From Kribbia dieselivorans NBRC 106261 (lineage in GTDB: Bacteria > Actinomycetota > Actinomycetes > Actinomycetales > Dermatophilaceae): DNA of 50,366 nt. Positions within the stretch are counted from its first letter, which is position 1, and the number at the start of each line of letters is the position of its first letter. Positions 30,900 to 39,569 of the stretch are shown one piece after another. The stretch lies in NCBI RefSeq assembly GCF_001552435.1, contig NZ_BCRE01000029.1, forward strand, positions 1 through 50,366, written 5' to 3'. Made by a program: the position numbers and the translations under genes. The notes beneath the pieces were generated by a model. That model was not told the origin of the DNA. It made no database searches and saw nothing but the letters and a program-made list of their open reading frames with translations.

Positions 30900-33191
30900 A
30901 TGACCACCCACGTGGACGAGACCCAGCAGCAGAGCAGTGATGTCGAGCTCGTCATCGGCGGCATGACCTGTGCCTCATGCGCGGCCCGCATCGAGAAGAA
31001 GCTGAACAAGATGCCGGGCGTCACGGCCAGCGTCAACTTCGCCACCGAGAAGGCGAAGGTCACCTTCCCGTCGGAGATCGACACGGCCGACCTGGTGGCG
31101 ACGGTGGAGGCAACCGGCTACACCGCCACTCTGCCCGCGCCGCCCGCAGCCGACCAGCCCAGCGAGGACCCCTCGCAGCGGGCCAAGGACGCGGAGGCGG
31201 CAGCGTGGTGGCAGCGCCTCGTCGTCTCCGCGCTCCTGACGGCGCCCGTGCTGGCGATGTCGATGGTGCCGGCGCTCCAGTTCGACAACTGGCAGTGGAT
31301 ATCCCTGACCCTCGCCGCTCCGGTGGTCGTGTGGGGCGCGTTGCCGTTCCACCGGGCCGCCTGGACGAACCTGCGGCACGGCGCCGCCACGATGGACACC
31401 CTGATCTCAGTGGGTGTGAGCGCGGCCTTCATCTGGTCACTGTGGGCCCTGCTGTTCACCCATGCGGGCACCACCGGCATGCGCATGCCGTTCGAACTGC
31501 TGCCCAGCCGGTCGAACGACTCCGAGGCGCACATCTACCTCGAGGTCGCGGCGGCCGTGACCACGTTCATCGTGGCCGGGCGCTACTTCGAGGCGCGGGC
31601 CAAGCGCACCTCCGGAGCCGCGCTGCGTGCCCTGCTGGACATGGGTGCCAAGGACGTGGCCGTGCTGCGGGACGGACCGACCGGGCAGCACGAGGTGCGT
31701 ATCCCCATCGGCCAGCTCGTCGTCGGCGACCACTTCGTCGTCCGCCCCGGGGAGAAGGTCGCGACCGACGGGGCCGTCGAGACGGGCACCTCGGCGGTCG
31801 ACGCCTCCATGCTCACCGGCGAGTCCGTGCCGGTCGAGGTCGGCCCGGGAGATGCCGTCGTGGGAGCCACGGTGAACGCCGGCGGCCGCCTCGTGGTGCG
31901 CGCCACCCGGGTCGGTGCCGACACCCAGCTCGCGCAGATGGCGCGCCTCGTCGAGGACGCCCAGAACGGCAAGGCCGAGGTCCAGCGCCTCGCCGATCGC
32001 GTCTCCGCCGTGTTCGTGCCGATCGTCATCGGGCTGTCGCTGCTGACCTTGGCCGGCTGGCTGCTGGCCGGACACGGTGCGACCGCAGCCTTCACCGCCG
32101 CCGTCGCGGTGCTGATCATCGCGTGCCCCTGCGCCCTGGGCCTGGCGACGCCGACGGCCCTGCTCGTGGGCACCGGGCGCGGTGCCCAGCTCGGCATCCT
32201 CATCAAGGGCCCACAGATCCTCGAGTCCACCCGCCGTGTCGACACGATCGTGCTCGACAAGACCGGCACGGTGACCACCGGGCACATGGGCGTCACGGCC
32301 GTGCACGCGGCCGAGGGCATGTCCGGGCCTGAGGTACTGGCCATCGCCGGAGCCCTGGAGAATGCCTCCGAGCACCCCATCGGTCGTGCCATCGCCGCGC
32401 ACGCCACCGAAGCCGGGAGCGACCTGAGCGACGTGGAGTCGTTCACCAACCATGGCGGCAACGGGGTCTCCGGAGTCGTCGACGGTCACGCCGCCCTGGC
32501 CGGTCGGCGCTCGTGGCTGGAATCCGAGTGGGCCCTGACCGCGCCCGAGCAGTTGCGTGCGGTCGCCGACGTCGCCGAGTCGGAGGGCCGCACCCCCATC
32601 TGGGTCGCCTGGGACGGCGTTGTCCGGGCCGTCATCGTCGTCTCCGACACCATCAAGGACAGTTCCGCCCAGGCTATCGCCGAATTGCGGGATCTCGGTC
32701 TGCGGCCGGTCCTGCTCACCGGGGACAACGCCCGGGCGGCCCAGGCGGTGGCGGCCCAGGTGGGCATCGCCGCGCAGGACGTCGTGGCGGAGGTGCTGCC
32801 GGCCGACAAGGTCGATGTCGTCAAGCGACTGCAGGAGGGTGGGGCGGTGGTGGCCATGGTCGGTGACGGCGTGAACGACGCCGCTGCGCTCGCGCAGGCC
32901 GACCTCGGCCTGGCCATGGGCACCGGCACGGACGTCGCCATCGAGGCCTCCGACCTCACCTTGGTGACCGGGGACCTGCGCGCCGCCCCGGACGCCATCA
33001 AACTGGCCCGCGCCACGCTGCGCACGATCAAGGGCAACCTGTTCTGGGCGTTCGCCTACAACGTCGCCGCGCTGCCATTGGCCGCGCTCGGGCTGCTCAA
33101 CCCCCTCATCGCGGGCGCGGCCATGGCGTTCAGCTCGGTCTTCGTGCTCAGCAACAGCCTCCGGCTGCGCGGCTTCACGCCGACCCGCTGA
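30900..33191 (+). CDS. copA: Cu(+)-exporting P1B-1-type ATPase
   Basis: Exports Cu(I) from the cytosol; 763 residues. One N-terminal HMA domain ([15 protein letters not shown], Cys24 and Cys27), eight expected membrane helices, the actuator loop [10 protein letters not shown], the copper-path motif CPC (Cys409), the phosphorylated Asp453 in DKTGTVTTG, and [20 protein letters not shown] start 7 nt after GGAAGGAG. It differs from the CPD ATPase on the other side of the shared control region, so the two probably have different affinity or ion preference. Confidence 0.97.
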   Translation: MTTHVDETQQQSSDVELVIGGMTCASCAARIEKKLNKMPGVTASVNFATEKAKVTFPSEIDTADLVATVEATGYTATLPAPPAADQPSEDPSQRAKDAEAAAWWQRLVVSALLTAPVLAMSMVPALQFDNWQWISLTLAAPVVVWGALPFHRAAWTNLRHGAATMDTLISVGVSAAFIWSLWALLFTHAGTTGMRMPFELLPSRSNDSEAHIYLEVAAAVTTFIVAGRYFEARAKRTSGAALRALLDMGAKDVAVLRDGPTGQHEVRIPIGQLVVGDHFVVRPGEKVATDGAVETGTSAVDASMLTGESVPVEVGPGDAVVGATVNAGGRLVVRATRVGADTQLAQMARLVEDAQNGKAEVQRLADRVSAVFVPIVIGLSLLTLAGWLLAGHGATAAFTAAVAVLIIACPCALGLATPTALLVGTGRGAQLGILIKGPQILESTRRVDTIVLDKTGTVTTGHMGVTAVHAAEGMSGPEVLAIAGALENASEHPIGRAIAAHATEAGSDLSDVESFTNHGGNGVSGVVDGHAALAGRRSWLESEWALTAPEQLRAVADVAESEGRTPIWVAWDGVVRAVIVVSDTIKDSSAQAIAELRDLGLRPVLLTGDNARAAQAVAAQVGIAAQDVVAEVLPADKVDVVKRLQEGGAVVAMVGDGVNDAAALAQADLGLAMGTGTDVAIEASDLTLVTGDLRAAPDAIKLARATLRTIKGNLFWAFAYNVAALPLAALGLLNPLIAGAAMAFSSVFVLSNSLRLRGFTPTR

Positions 33192-33277
33192 GGTCGGCGC
33201 CTGAGGCCCGCGTTGTAGGTCGGTGCTGATCGCCAAACCGTTCGCACATCCTCAATCACGAAACAGGTGAGTCGAGA

Positions 33278-33693
33278 ATGACCACCCTCTTCCCCAACCC
33301 GCCGACCGGAGAGCCGGACGGCACAGGACCCGCTCGGGCCGTCCTACAGGCCACGGGCATCGAGAAGACCTACCCTCGCCGCGGTCTGCACCGTCCCCCG
33401 GCGGTGCTGAGGGGGGCAGGGCTGCGCCTGCTCCCCGGCGAGGTGGTCGGTCTGGTCGGGGAGAACGGCTCGGGCAAGTCGACGCTGATGCGCATCCTCG
33501 TCGGCGACCTCTCCGCCGACGCCGGGTCGGTGACCACGTCCGGACGGATCGGCTACTGCCCACAGCAGCCGGTCGTCTACCCGCGGCTGACCTGCGACGA
33601 GCACTTCGAGCTCTTCGGCCGGGCCTACGGCATGGCCCCCGAGGCGGAGCACGAGAGTCGGCGCTGCGTGACGGCAGGACGTGGGACCGATGA
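33278..33693 (+). pseudogene. ABC transporter ATP-binding gene with internal deletion
   Basis: The first ~125 codons are a normal ABC ATPase: VLQATGIEKTYPRRGLH, Walker A GENGSGKST, and the Q-loop region GYCPQQPVVYPRLTCDEHF. After AYGMAPEAE similarity stops near 33650. The signature LSGGQ, Walker B and H-loop are absent. A plausible C-terminus (ALRDGRTWDR, stop at 33691-33693 overlapping the permease ATG) follows in a different frame. This looks like deletion of some 400 bp or more, leaving head and tail. In the original frame translation would run antisense to sense into the permease gene (to 34075) without function. Confidence 0.75.
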
Positions 33694-35246
33694 CCACCCT
33701 CCTGATCCGGCGATTCCTGACCGACTATGGCCGCAACCGGGCCAACCTCATCCTCTTGCTCCTCGTCCCGGTGGCCTTCGTGGTCGCGGCTGCGCCGGCG
33801 CTGGCCGACGCCTCGGCGCTGTTGGGCGGGGCCGGGGGTGGTGCGGCCATCGAGACGGTGACGGCCGGCTGGGCGGCAGGCTTCCTGGCGGGCGTGGCGA
33901 TGTACTTCCAGATCTCCGGCACGCACGCCGCCGACCGCCGTCTGGTCTTGGCCGGGATGCCGCGGCTGCGCCTGGCAGCGGCCCGGATCGCGACCGGCGT
34001 GGCCCTGGGCACACTGGCCAGCCTGACCGCCCTGCTGGCCCTGGCCGCACGCGGCGAGGTGCGCGAGCCCCATAGGGTCATCGTCGGCACCCTCCTCTTC
34101 GCCCTGGTCTACGTCGGGATCGGGGCCGTCGTGGGCGCCGCCGTGCCCAGCGCCGTCAACGGCACCGTGCTGCTGCTCTTCATCTGGATCCTCGACGTCT
34201 TCTTCGGGCCCACCCTCAGTGGGACGCAGTCCTGGGTGGTCCGCCTCCTGCCGACGCACTTCATCTCGCTCTGGACGGTCGACATCCCCGCCGGACATGC
34301 CGGACCCGGGGAACTGGCGTGGTCGCTGGCCTGGACCGTGGCGGCCCTGCTGCTCGGCACGGCGGTGGTGATGGGGCGCCGGCCGGGGCGCCGTGCCCAT
34401 CGACGCCCGCCGGGCGGTGGGGCACAGTTGCGGACGGGACTGCGCCTCGGCTGGCACGACTGGCGCCGCACCCCGGTGCTCTGGGTCCTGCTCGCCGTCG
34501 TGCCCGCCGTGTTCATCCTGCTCTCCGAGGCGATCACCCCGCACGGCCAGACACCGGTCGTGCTGCGCGAGGGCGGTCTCTCCCAGGTGGCGATCGTCGA
34601 CCCGGCCGAGATCCATGCCGGCACGATGGCTCCCATCGCGGTCGCGTCGTTGGCCACGCTCCTGGGCGTGTTCCTGGTGCTCGACTCCCGGAGCGCGGAT
34701 CGTCGCCTCGTGCAGGCCGGCGCGCGTCGCGTGGTGCTCGTCATCACCCGCCTGCTGCTCGTCCTGGGCGCGACGGTGGTGGCCACGGTGGTGGCGCTCA
34801 CGGTGACGGCCACGGTCTTCGAGCCGGGCCAATGGGGCATCTACGCGGCCGGCAACACGCTGCTGGCGGTGACCTACGCCTGCATCGGCATCATTCTGGG
34901 GCCGGTGTTCGGGCGGGTGAGCAGCGTGTTCCTGGCGTTCCTGATCCCCTTCCTCGACCTGGGCATCTGGCAGGGTCCGATGCTGCGCGAGGCGCCAGAG
35001 GCGTGGACGCGCTGGCTTCCCGGCTACGGTGGCACCCGGGTGCTCATCGACGGCGCGCTCACTGCCGGCTTCGACGAGACCACCTCTCTGCTGGTCGCGT
35101 TGGCGTGGCTCGGCGTCCTCCTCATCGCGGCCTGTGTGGTCCTGACTCCGGCGGTGCAGCGGCGCCCCGCGGGGCCGCGGAGTGGCCAGCCAGGGGGGCC
35201 TGCAGTAGGGCGCCGCGTCCTTCATCGAACCTTGATGGGGCCTTGA
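33690..35246 (+). CDS. ABC-2 type transporter permease
   Basis: Protein of 518 residues with about twelve hydrophobic segments in two similar halves (first half to ~230, second half from WHDWRRTPVLWVLLAVVPAV). It begins MTTLLIRRFLTDYGRNRANL. Fused double ABC-2 permeases export unknown substrates. Its ATPase partner just upstream is truncated, so this transporter is probably inactive unless another ATPase serves it. Response-regulator-like boxes for the next operon overlap its last codons. Confidence 0.8.
   Translation: MTTLLIRRFLTDYGRNRANLILLLLVPVAFVVAAAPALADASALLGGAGGGAAIETVTAGWAAGFLAGVAMYFQISGTHAADRRLVLAGMPRLRLAAARIATGVALGTLASLTALLALAARGEVREPHRVIVGTLLFALVYVGIGAVVGAAVPSAVNGTVLLLFIWILDVFFGPTLSGTQSWVVRLLPTHFISLWTVDIPAGHAGPGELAWSLAWTVAALLLGTAVVMGRRPGRRAHRRPPGGGAQLRTGLRLGWHDWRRTPVLWVLLAVVPAVFILLSEAITPHGQTPVVLREGGLSQVAIVDPAEIHAGTMAPIAVASLATLLGVFLVLDSRSADRRLVQAGARRVVLVITRLLLVLGATVVATVVALTVTATVFEPGQWGIYAAGNTLLAVTYACIGIILGPVFGRVSSVFLAFLIPFLDLGIWQGPMLREAPEAWTRWLPGYGGTRVLIDGALTAGFDETTSLLVALAWLGVLLIAACVVLTPAVQRRPAGPRSGQPGGPAVGRRVLHRTLMGP
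35220..35246 (+). promoter_or_regulatory. Triple CTTSA repeat upstream of the redox operon
   Basis: CTTCA (35220), CTTGA (35231) and CTTGA (35242) are spaced exactly 11 bp apart, three in phase on one face of the helix. They end 37 bp before the glutaredoxin-like gene. The motif is the same as at 30363, 30396 and 39152. Confidence 0.55.
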
Positions 35247-35282
35247 CCGGGTGGCGGGGGCGCGGCCGGAAGGGTTCACTGC

Positions 35283-35588
35283 GTGAACGGCCTACAGACG
35301 TCAGGAGCCGCTACGGGGCAGGTCGCGGCCCGCGCTCGCATCACCCTGTTGACCTCCACGGCATGTCACCTGTGCGAGGACGCCCACGACGAGCTGGCCC
35401 AGCGTGCCGCGCGTGGTGAGGTCGACCTCGAGGTGGTCCACGTCGACTCCGACACCGGGCGCCATCTCCTTGCCGCGCACCGGCCCACGATGTTCCCGCT
35501 CGTGCTGCTCGACGGGCAGCCGTTCAGCAGCGGCCGGCTGTCGCGGGGCAAGCTGAACAAGGCCTTGGCCAAGCGGGGTGCGCGCTGA
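35283..35588 (+). CDS. Glutaredoxin/thioredoxin-like protein
   Basis: Protein of 101 residues with a thioredoxin fold. After a ~18-residue leader comes ITLLTSTACHLCEDAHDEL, with the redox pair Cys-His-Leu-Cys, and a cis-proline region around TMFPLVLLDG. It has no signal peptide, so it acts in the cytosol. GTG start. The stop overlaps the ccdA ATG (TGATG), indicating a coupled operon glutaredoxin-like - ccdA - redoxin, which could pass electrons across the membrane. Confidence 0.85.
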   Translation: MNGLQTSGAATGQVAARARITLLTSTACHLCEDAHDELAQRAARGEVDLEVVHVDSDTGRHLLAAHRPTMFPLVLLDGQPFSSGRLSRGKLNKALAKRGAR

Positions 35589-36532
35589 TGGGTACGGATC
35601 TGCTCGCCGGCGGGAGTGTGCTGGCGGCCTTCTTCGCCGGGGCGGTCGCCCTCTTCGCGCCGTGCTGCATCGTCTTCCTGGCGCCGTCGTACCTGGCCGC
35701 TGCGGTGAAGAACAACCGCTGGCGGCTGCTGCCGTTGACCTTCGTCTTCGCCGCCGGGCTGGCGCTGGTGCTGGTGCCCATCACCCTCGGGGTCAGCCTG
35801 CTCGCCGGCGCGATCGCGATGTACCACACCGAGCTCTACTGGGCCGGTGGCCTGCTGATGATCGCGCTGGGCGGGCTGGCACTGACCGGCACGATGTGGT
35901 CGATGCCGAGCTTCCTGCGGGCACCCGATGGCACGCGTGGTGACTCGGCGACCTTCTTCAGTCTGGGCGTGTTCTCCGGCATCGCCTCGAGTTGCTGTGC
36001 ACCGGTGCTGGCCGGCGTCATGACCCTGTCGGCGTTGTCCGGCAACCCGGCCGGCGGGGTGTTGCTCGGGCTGGCGTTCGTCTTCGGGATGGTGCTGCCG
36101 CTGCTCATCATGGCGTTGGTGTGGGACGCCGCCGGCCTGCAGAAGCACCGCTGGGGTCAGGCCAAGCCGGTGCGGATCCACCTCGGCGGACGCACGCTGC
36201 GCACCAACACCATCAACCTGGCGGTGGCCATCGCCTTCGTCGCCATGGGGATCGGCGTGATCTCGCTGGCCAACTCCACGACCATGACCGGCAACTCCAA
36301 CTGGTTCCAGCGGGCAGCGGGGCAGGGCGTGATCGCGTTCGCGCAGCGGACCCTCGCCTGGCTCGACCCAGTGCCGGAGCCCGTGCTCGGGCTCGGATTG
36401 CTCGCACTGGCCGCGGTCTTCGTCTGGTTCAGCCTGCGCCGCCGGCCCGCCTCGGTGGTCGAAGAGGCGGCTGCCGAGCCGTCGTGCCATGACCATTCCC
36501 ACTTCGACAAGCCCTCCGGCTCGAGGATGTGA
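35588..36532 (+). CDS. ccdA: CcdA/DsbD-type transmembrane thiol-disulfide protein
   Basis: Protein of 314 residues with six to seven helices that carries reducing equivalents from cytosolic thioredoxin to exported proteins. Each of the two conserved cysteine positions is a CC pair here (FAPCCIVFLAPSYL and ASSCCAPVLAGVM) instead of a single Cys. A C-terminal extension ends with PSCHDHSHFDKPSG, a possible metal site. The gene overlaps both neighbours. Confidence 0.85.
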   Translation: MGTDLLAGGSVLAAFFAGAVALFAPCCIVFLAPSYLAAAVKNNRWRLLPLTFVFAAGLALVLVPITLGVSLLAGAIAMYHTELYWAGGLLMIALGGLALTGTMWSMPSFLRAPDGTRGDSATFFSLGVFSGIASSCCAPVLAGVMTLSALSGNPAGGVLLGLAFVFGMVLPLLIMALVWDAAGLQKHRWGQAKPVRIHLGGRTLRTNTINLAVAIAFVAMGIGVISLANSTTMTGNSNWFQRAAGQGVIAFAQRTLAWLDPVPEPVLGLGLLALAAVFVWFSLRRRPASVVEEAAAEPSCHDHSHFDKPSGSRM

Positions 36533-36537
36533 CACCC

Positions 36538-37155
36538 ATGACCAGTCAGCAGGATTCTCACCGTGCGGCCGTCCTGGAGGAGGTCCGCCACGATCAGCAG
36601 CAGGCCGCCCGTCGCCATGCGCTGCGGACCTACCTGACCGTCGCCGCAGGGCTCGTGGTCATCGCCCTGGTGACGTTCGGCCTCGTCCAGGCCCGCCCGA
36701 CCTCCACGGCCGCCGAGGGGGCAGGTGCCGCGCCGGCGTTCACGCTCCCGACCACGGCCGGCACGAAGGTCTCCCTCGCCGACTACCGCGGCACTCCCGT
36801 GGTGCTCTACTTCAACGAGGGCGCCGGGTGCGGTTCGTGCACCCAGCAGATGGCGGCGATCGAGCAGGACCCCGACTTCGCCAAGGCCGGGATCACCGTG
36901 TTGCCGATCGTCATGAACACGGCCGAGCAGATCGCGCCCGATTTGAGGACGTTCGGGGTCACCACCCCCTACCTGCTCGACGACGGCACCACCTCGAAGG
37001 CATATGGCGCGCTCGGCAAGGGCATGCATGAGGGACTTCCCGGGCACGGGTTCGTGCTCATCGACGCCGACGGCGTGCAGCGTTGGCAGGGCGACTACCC
37101 GTCCATGTGGCTCGACCCGCAGGCCCTGCTCAAGCAGGTCCGGAAATACCTCTGA
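36538..37155 (+). CDS. Membrane-anchored redoxin (AhpC/TSA-TlpA type)
   Basis: Protein of 205 residues. A cytosolic helix is followed by one membrane segment (TYLTVAAGLVVIALVTFGLV) and an extracytoplasmic redoxin domain from APAFTLPTTAGTKVSLADYR. The redox site is GAGCGSCTQQ (Cys-x-x-Cys) and the cis-Pro region is around HGFVLIDADG. It is the likely client of the CcdA upstream. ATG 36538 is preferred because GAGG lies 11 nt upstream; a GTG at 36529 overlapping the ccdA stop is an alternative. A family-B hairpin follows. Confidence 0.8.
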   Translation: MTSQQDSHRAAVLEEVRHDQQQAARRHALRTYLTVAAGLVVIALVTFGLVQARPTSTAAEGAGAAPAFTLPTTAGTKVSLADYRGTPVVLYFNEGAGCGSCTQQMAAIEQDPDFAKAGITVLPIVMNTAEQIAPDLRTFGVTTPYLLDDGTTSKAYGALGKGMHEGLPGHGFVLIDADGVQRWQGDYPSMWLDPQALLKQVRKYL

Positions 37156-37160
37156 CCCCG

Positions 37161-37232
37161 CGCCGAGTGATGAATCCGCGTGTCCCACAACGCTCCCACA
37201 ACCACCGGGGCACGCGGATTCCTCATTCGGCG
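37161..37232. terminator. Bidirectional hairpin between redoxin and histidine kinase genes
   Basis: The arms of about 26 bp start CGCCGAGTGATGAATCCGCG and pair with the matching arm ending ATTCGGCG, with three mismatched or wobble positions and a ~20-nt loop. It lies between convergent genes and belongs to the same family as the hairpins at 1759 and 5462. Confidence 0.7.
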
Positions 37233-37233
37233 G

Positions 37234-38370
37234 TCATGACTCGGCCGGTGTCTCCCGGCCGAGGTAGACGGTGAACCGAGATCCGAGGCCAGGGCCGTCG
37301 CTGTGCGCGGAGAGGGCGCCTCCGTGTGCGTCGACGATCGCGCGACTGATCGTCAGGCCGATGCCGGATCCGGAGCGGTCCCGGTCGCGGGCCTCGTCGC
37401 CGCGGTAGAAGCGCTCGAAGATGTGCGGCAGCTGCTCCGCCGAGATCCCCTCACCGGTGTCGGTGACGGTGATCGCCACCTCCGCGCCATGCTCGGCCGC
37501 CGACAACGTGACCTGCCCACCTGGGGGAGTGTGCCGCAGCGCATTCGTCAGCAGGTTGGCCAGCACCTGCCCCAGGCGCTCGCGGTCGGCGCACACGACG
37601 AGCCCGGCAGCACCCGCCTCGTCCACCACCAGACGAACACTCTTGGCGGAGAAGCGATCCCGCAATCCGTCGGCCGACGACGTCAGGACGTCGACGACAT
37701 CATGATGACGGAGCTCCAGATCGATGACCCCCTCCTCGGCGCGGGAGACCTCGGTGATGTCATCCGCCAGCCGGGTGAGGCGGGCTGTCTGCTCGGACAG
37801 CACGGCATGCGCCTGCTGCGCGTCCGTGACGCCGTCGAACATCGCCTCGTGGTAGGCCGTCAGCGTGGCGATCGGGGTGCGCAGCTCGTGGGCGAGGTCC
37901 GAGAGCAGCCGGCGACGCGTACCCTCCACGTCTGCCAGACGCTGCGCCAGGTCGTTGAAGGTCGCCGCCAGGGTGTCGAGTTCGGTACCGGAGCCGCCCG
38001 TGGGGACCTGGGTGTCATAGTGCCCGCGCGACAGCTCCGTCGCTGCGTCGGTCAGCGCGGTGAGCGGGCGTCGCAGCCGGCCCGTCAGGAACCAGGTCAC
38101 GGCGCCGGCCGCGACGATCGAGATGATCAGCCCGACCCCCAGGGCGAGGACCGAGGCGTCGCGGTAGGCCAGCTCGATGTGGCGCAGCTCCGGCGAGTTC
38201 TCGGCCTGACCGGCGGCGATGAGATGCCCGTGGAAGATCGGTGGGCCCAGCAGGGTGGCGAGCAGGCCGGTGGTCAGCGCGCCGGCGAGCAGCACGATGG
38301 CCTGTCCGGTGAGCAGCCGGCTGGTCAACCCGTGGGAGGCCGTGGCGCGACGGGGGATCACCGCCCTCAC
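37234..38370 (-). CDS. Sensor histidine kinase
   Basis: Membrane kinase of 378 residues. Two membrane helices (about 18-42 and 73-95) flank a short extracytoplasmic sensor of ~30 residues. Then come HAMP (96-150), HisKA with His161 in SDLAHELRTPIATL, and HATPase_c with the N box NLLTNALRHTPPGG, DTGEGIS and GSGIGLTISRAIVDAHGG. GTG start overlapping the response-regulator stop by 4 bp. The sensor loop has several histidines (FHGHLIAAGQ, LRHIEL) that could bind a metal. Most likely a copper sensor, by context. Confidence 0.94.
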   Translation of the reverse strand: MRAVIPRRATASHGLTSRLLTGQAIVLLAGALTTGLLATLLGPPIFHGHLIAAGQAENSPELRHIELAYRDASVLALGVGLIISIVAAGAVTWFLTGRLRRPLTALTDAATELSRGHYDTQVPTGGSGTELDTLAATFNDLAQRLADVEGTRRRLLSDLAHELRTPIATLTAYHEAMFDGVTDAQQAHAVLSEQTARLTRLADDITEVSRAEEGVIDLELRHHDVVDVLTSSADGLRDRFSAKSVRLVVDEAGAAGLVVCADRERLGQVLANLLTNALRHTPPGGQVTLSAAEHGAEVAITVTDTGEGISAEQLPHIFERFYRGDEARDRDRSGSGIGLTISRAIVDAHGGALSAHSDGPGLGSRFTVYLGRETPAES

Positions 38371-39089
38371 CCCTTCCCCATCCGGTAGCCGACCCCGCGC
38401 ACGGTCAGCACATAGCGAGCCGCGTCGGGGGCGTCGCCCAGCTTCCGGCGCAGATTGGCGATGTGGACGTCGACGAGGTGCTCGTCCCCGACCCAGTTCT
38501 CACCCCATACCGCGTCGATGAGTTGGCGTCGGGTGAACGCCTGCGACGGCCGGCCGGCCAGCGTGATGAGCAGGTCGCGCTCGGTCGGGGTCAGGGCCAG
38601 GGTCTGGCCCGCCAGCCGGGCCTCGCGACCGGCCGAATCGACCTCCAACCCGCCAAACGTCCACGCCGGCTGGGAGGGCTCGGGAGCACTCGTGCGGCGG
38701 CTGCGCGGTCGTCGCAGCACGGCCTGCACCCGCGCCACGAGCTCGCGGACGCTGAACGGCTTGGTGACGTAGTCGTCGGCTCCGACGGACAGGCCGACGA
38801 GCCGGTCGACCTCGTCGGTGCGGGCCGTCGTGATGATGACGTAGCAGTCGGAGAACGTCCGGATCTGGCGCATCACCTCGACACCGTCGAGCCCCGGCAG
38901 CCCGAGGTCGAGGATCACGACATCCGGATCGCGCTCGCGCACGGCGACCACGGCGTCCGGGCCGTTGTGGACGACGTCCGTGGTGTAGCCGGCGCGCGAG
39001 AGGTAGGCCGAGACGATGCCGGCCAGCGACTTCTCGTCTTCGACGACCAGGACCAGGGCCGGTGGCTGGTGCTCGGTGGGGGCACTCAT
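38367..39089 (-). CDS. OmpR/PhoB-family response regulator
   Basis: DNA-binding regulator of 240 residues. The receiver domain has the phospho-acceptor Asp61 in VVILDLGLPGLDG and the Lys of VTKPFSVREL. The winged-helix output domain ends VHIANLRRKLGDAPDAARYV and TVRGVGYRMGKG. It is translationally coupled to the kinase gene. CTTSA boxes 63 bp before its start and in three other island promoters are candidate targets. AACACT 6 nt before the ATG suggests a leaderless message. Confidence 0.95.
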   Translation of the reverse strand: MSAPTEHQPPALVLVVEDEKSLAGIVSAYLSRAGYTTDVVHNGPDAVVAVRERDPDVVILDLGLPGLDGVEVMRQIRTFSDCYVIITTARTDEVDRLVGLSVGADDYVTKPFSVRELVARVQAVLRRPRSRRTSAPEPSQPAWTFGGLEVDSAGREARLAGQTLALTPTERDLLITLAGRPSQAFTRRQLIDAVWGENWVGDEHLVDVHIANLRRKLGDAPDAARYVLTVRGVGYRMGKG

Positions 39090-39151
39090 GGCCCCAGTGT
39101 TCTCCACCGTGGCACGTGGCGAGGAGTCGAGTGCCGATCGGCGGGTCGAAT

Positions 39152-39167
39152 CTTCGTCAGATCTTGA
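39152..39167. promoter_or_regulatory. CTTCG-N6-CTTGA box between the regulator and SHOCT-oxidase genes
   Basis: CTTCG (39152-39156) and CTTGA (39163-39167) are 11 bp apart in the 163-bp divergent gap. They could control the plus-strand SHOCT-multicopper oxidase operon, autoregulate the two-component genes, or both. Further single CTTGA elements are at 39206 and 39232. Confidence 0.45.
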
Positions 39168-39252
39168 GGATTCGTAGACCCCACCCCCATGGCGCCGGAT
39201 CGACGCTTGAGGAGTCACGCAGAGGCGTGCGCTTGAACAGGGAGATGGACCG

Positions 39253-39489
39253 ATGATGTGGGGTTGGGGTACTGGGATGGGTTGGGGCATGTGGACGCTC
39301 ATGCTCCTGGGTACGGCGGCGTTCTGGATCGTCGTGGTCCTCGTGATCCGGGCGATGCTGCCTGGCTCCGGCCCCGGTCGTGTCCCGATGCCGGACCCGC
39401 TGGACGTCCTCAAGGAGCGGCTCGCTCGCGGTGACATCGGACCCGAGGAGTATGAGCAGCGCCGTCGGCTGATCACCGGCGGCCATTGA
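39253..39489 (+). CDS. SHOCT domain membrane protein
   Basis: Protein of 78 residues. A Gly/Trp/Met-rich start (MMWGWGTGMGWGMW) leads into one membrane helix, followed by a C-terminal SHOCT motif (DPLDVLKERLARGDIGPEEY). SHOCT peptides are thought to mediate oligomerisation. The gene commonly accompanies multicopper oxidases in actinobacteria. Confidence 0.85.
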   Translation: MMWGWGTGMGWGMWTLMLLGTAAFWIVVVLVIRAMLPGSGPGRVPMPDPLDVLKERLARGDIGPEEYEQRRRLITGGH

Positions 39490-39569
39490 CCGCGGTGACA
39501 CGGACGGCCACCGCCACCGAAGCGCCGTTCCACCTGACCATCGATGAATCCCGAGACGAAGAGGCCTTC

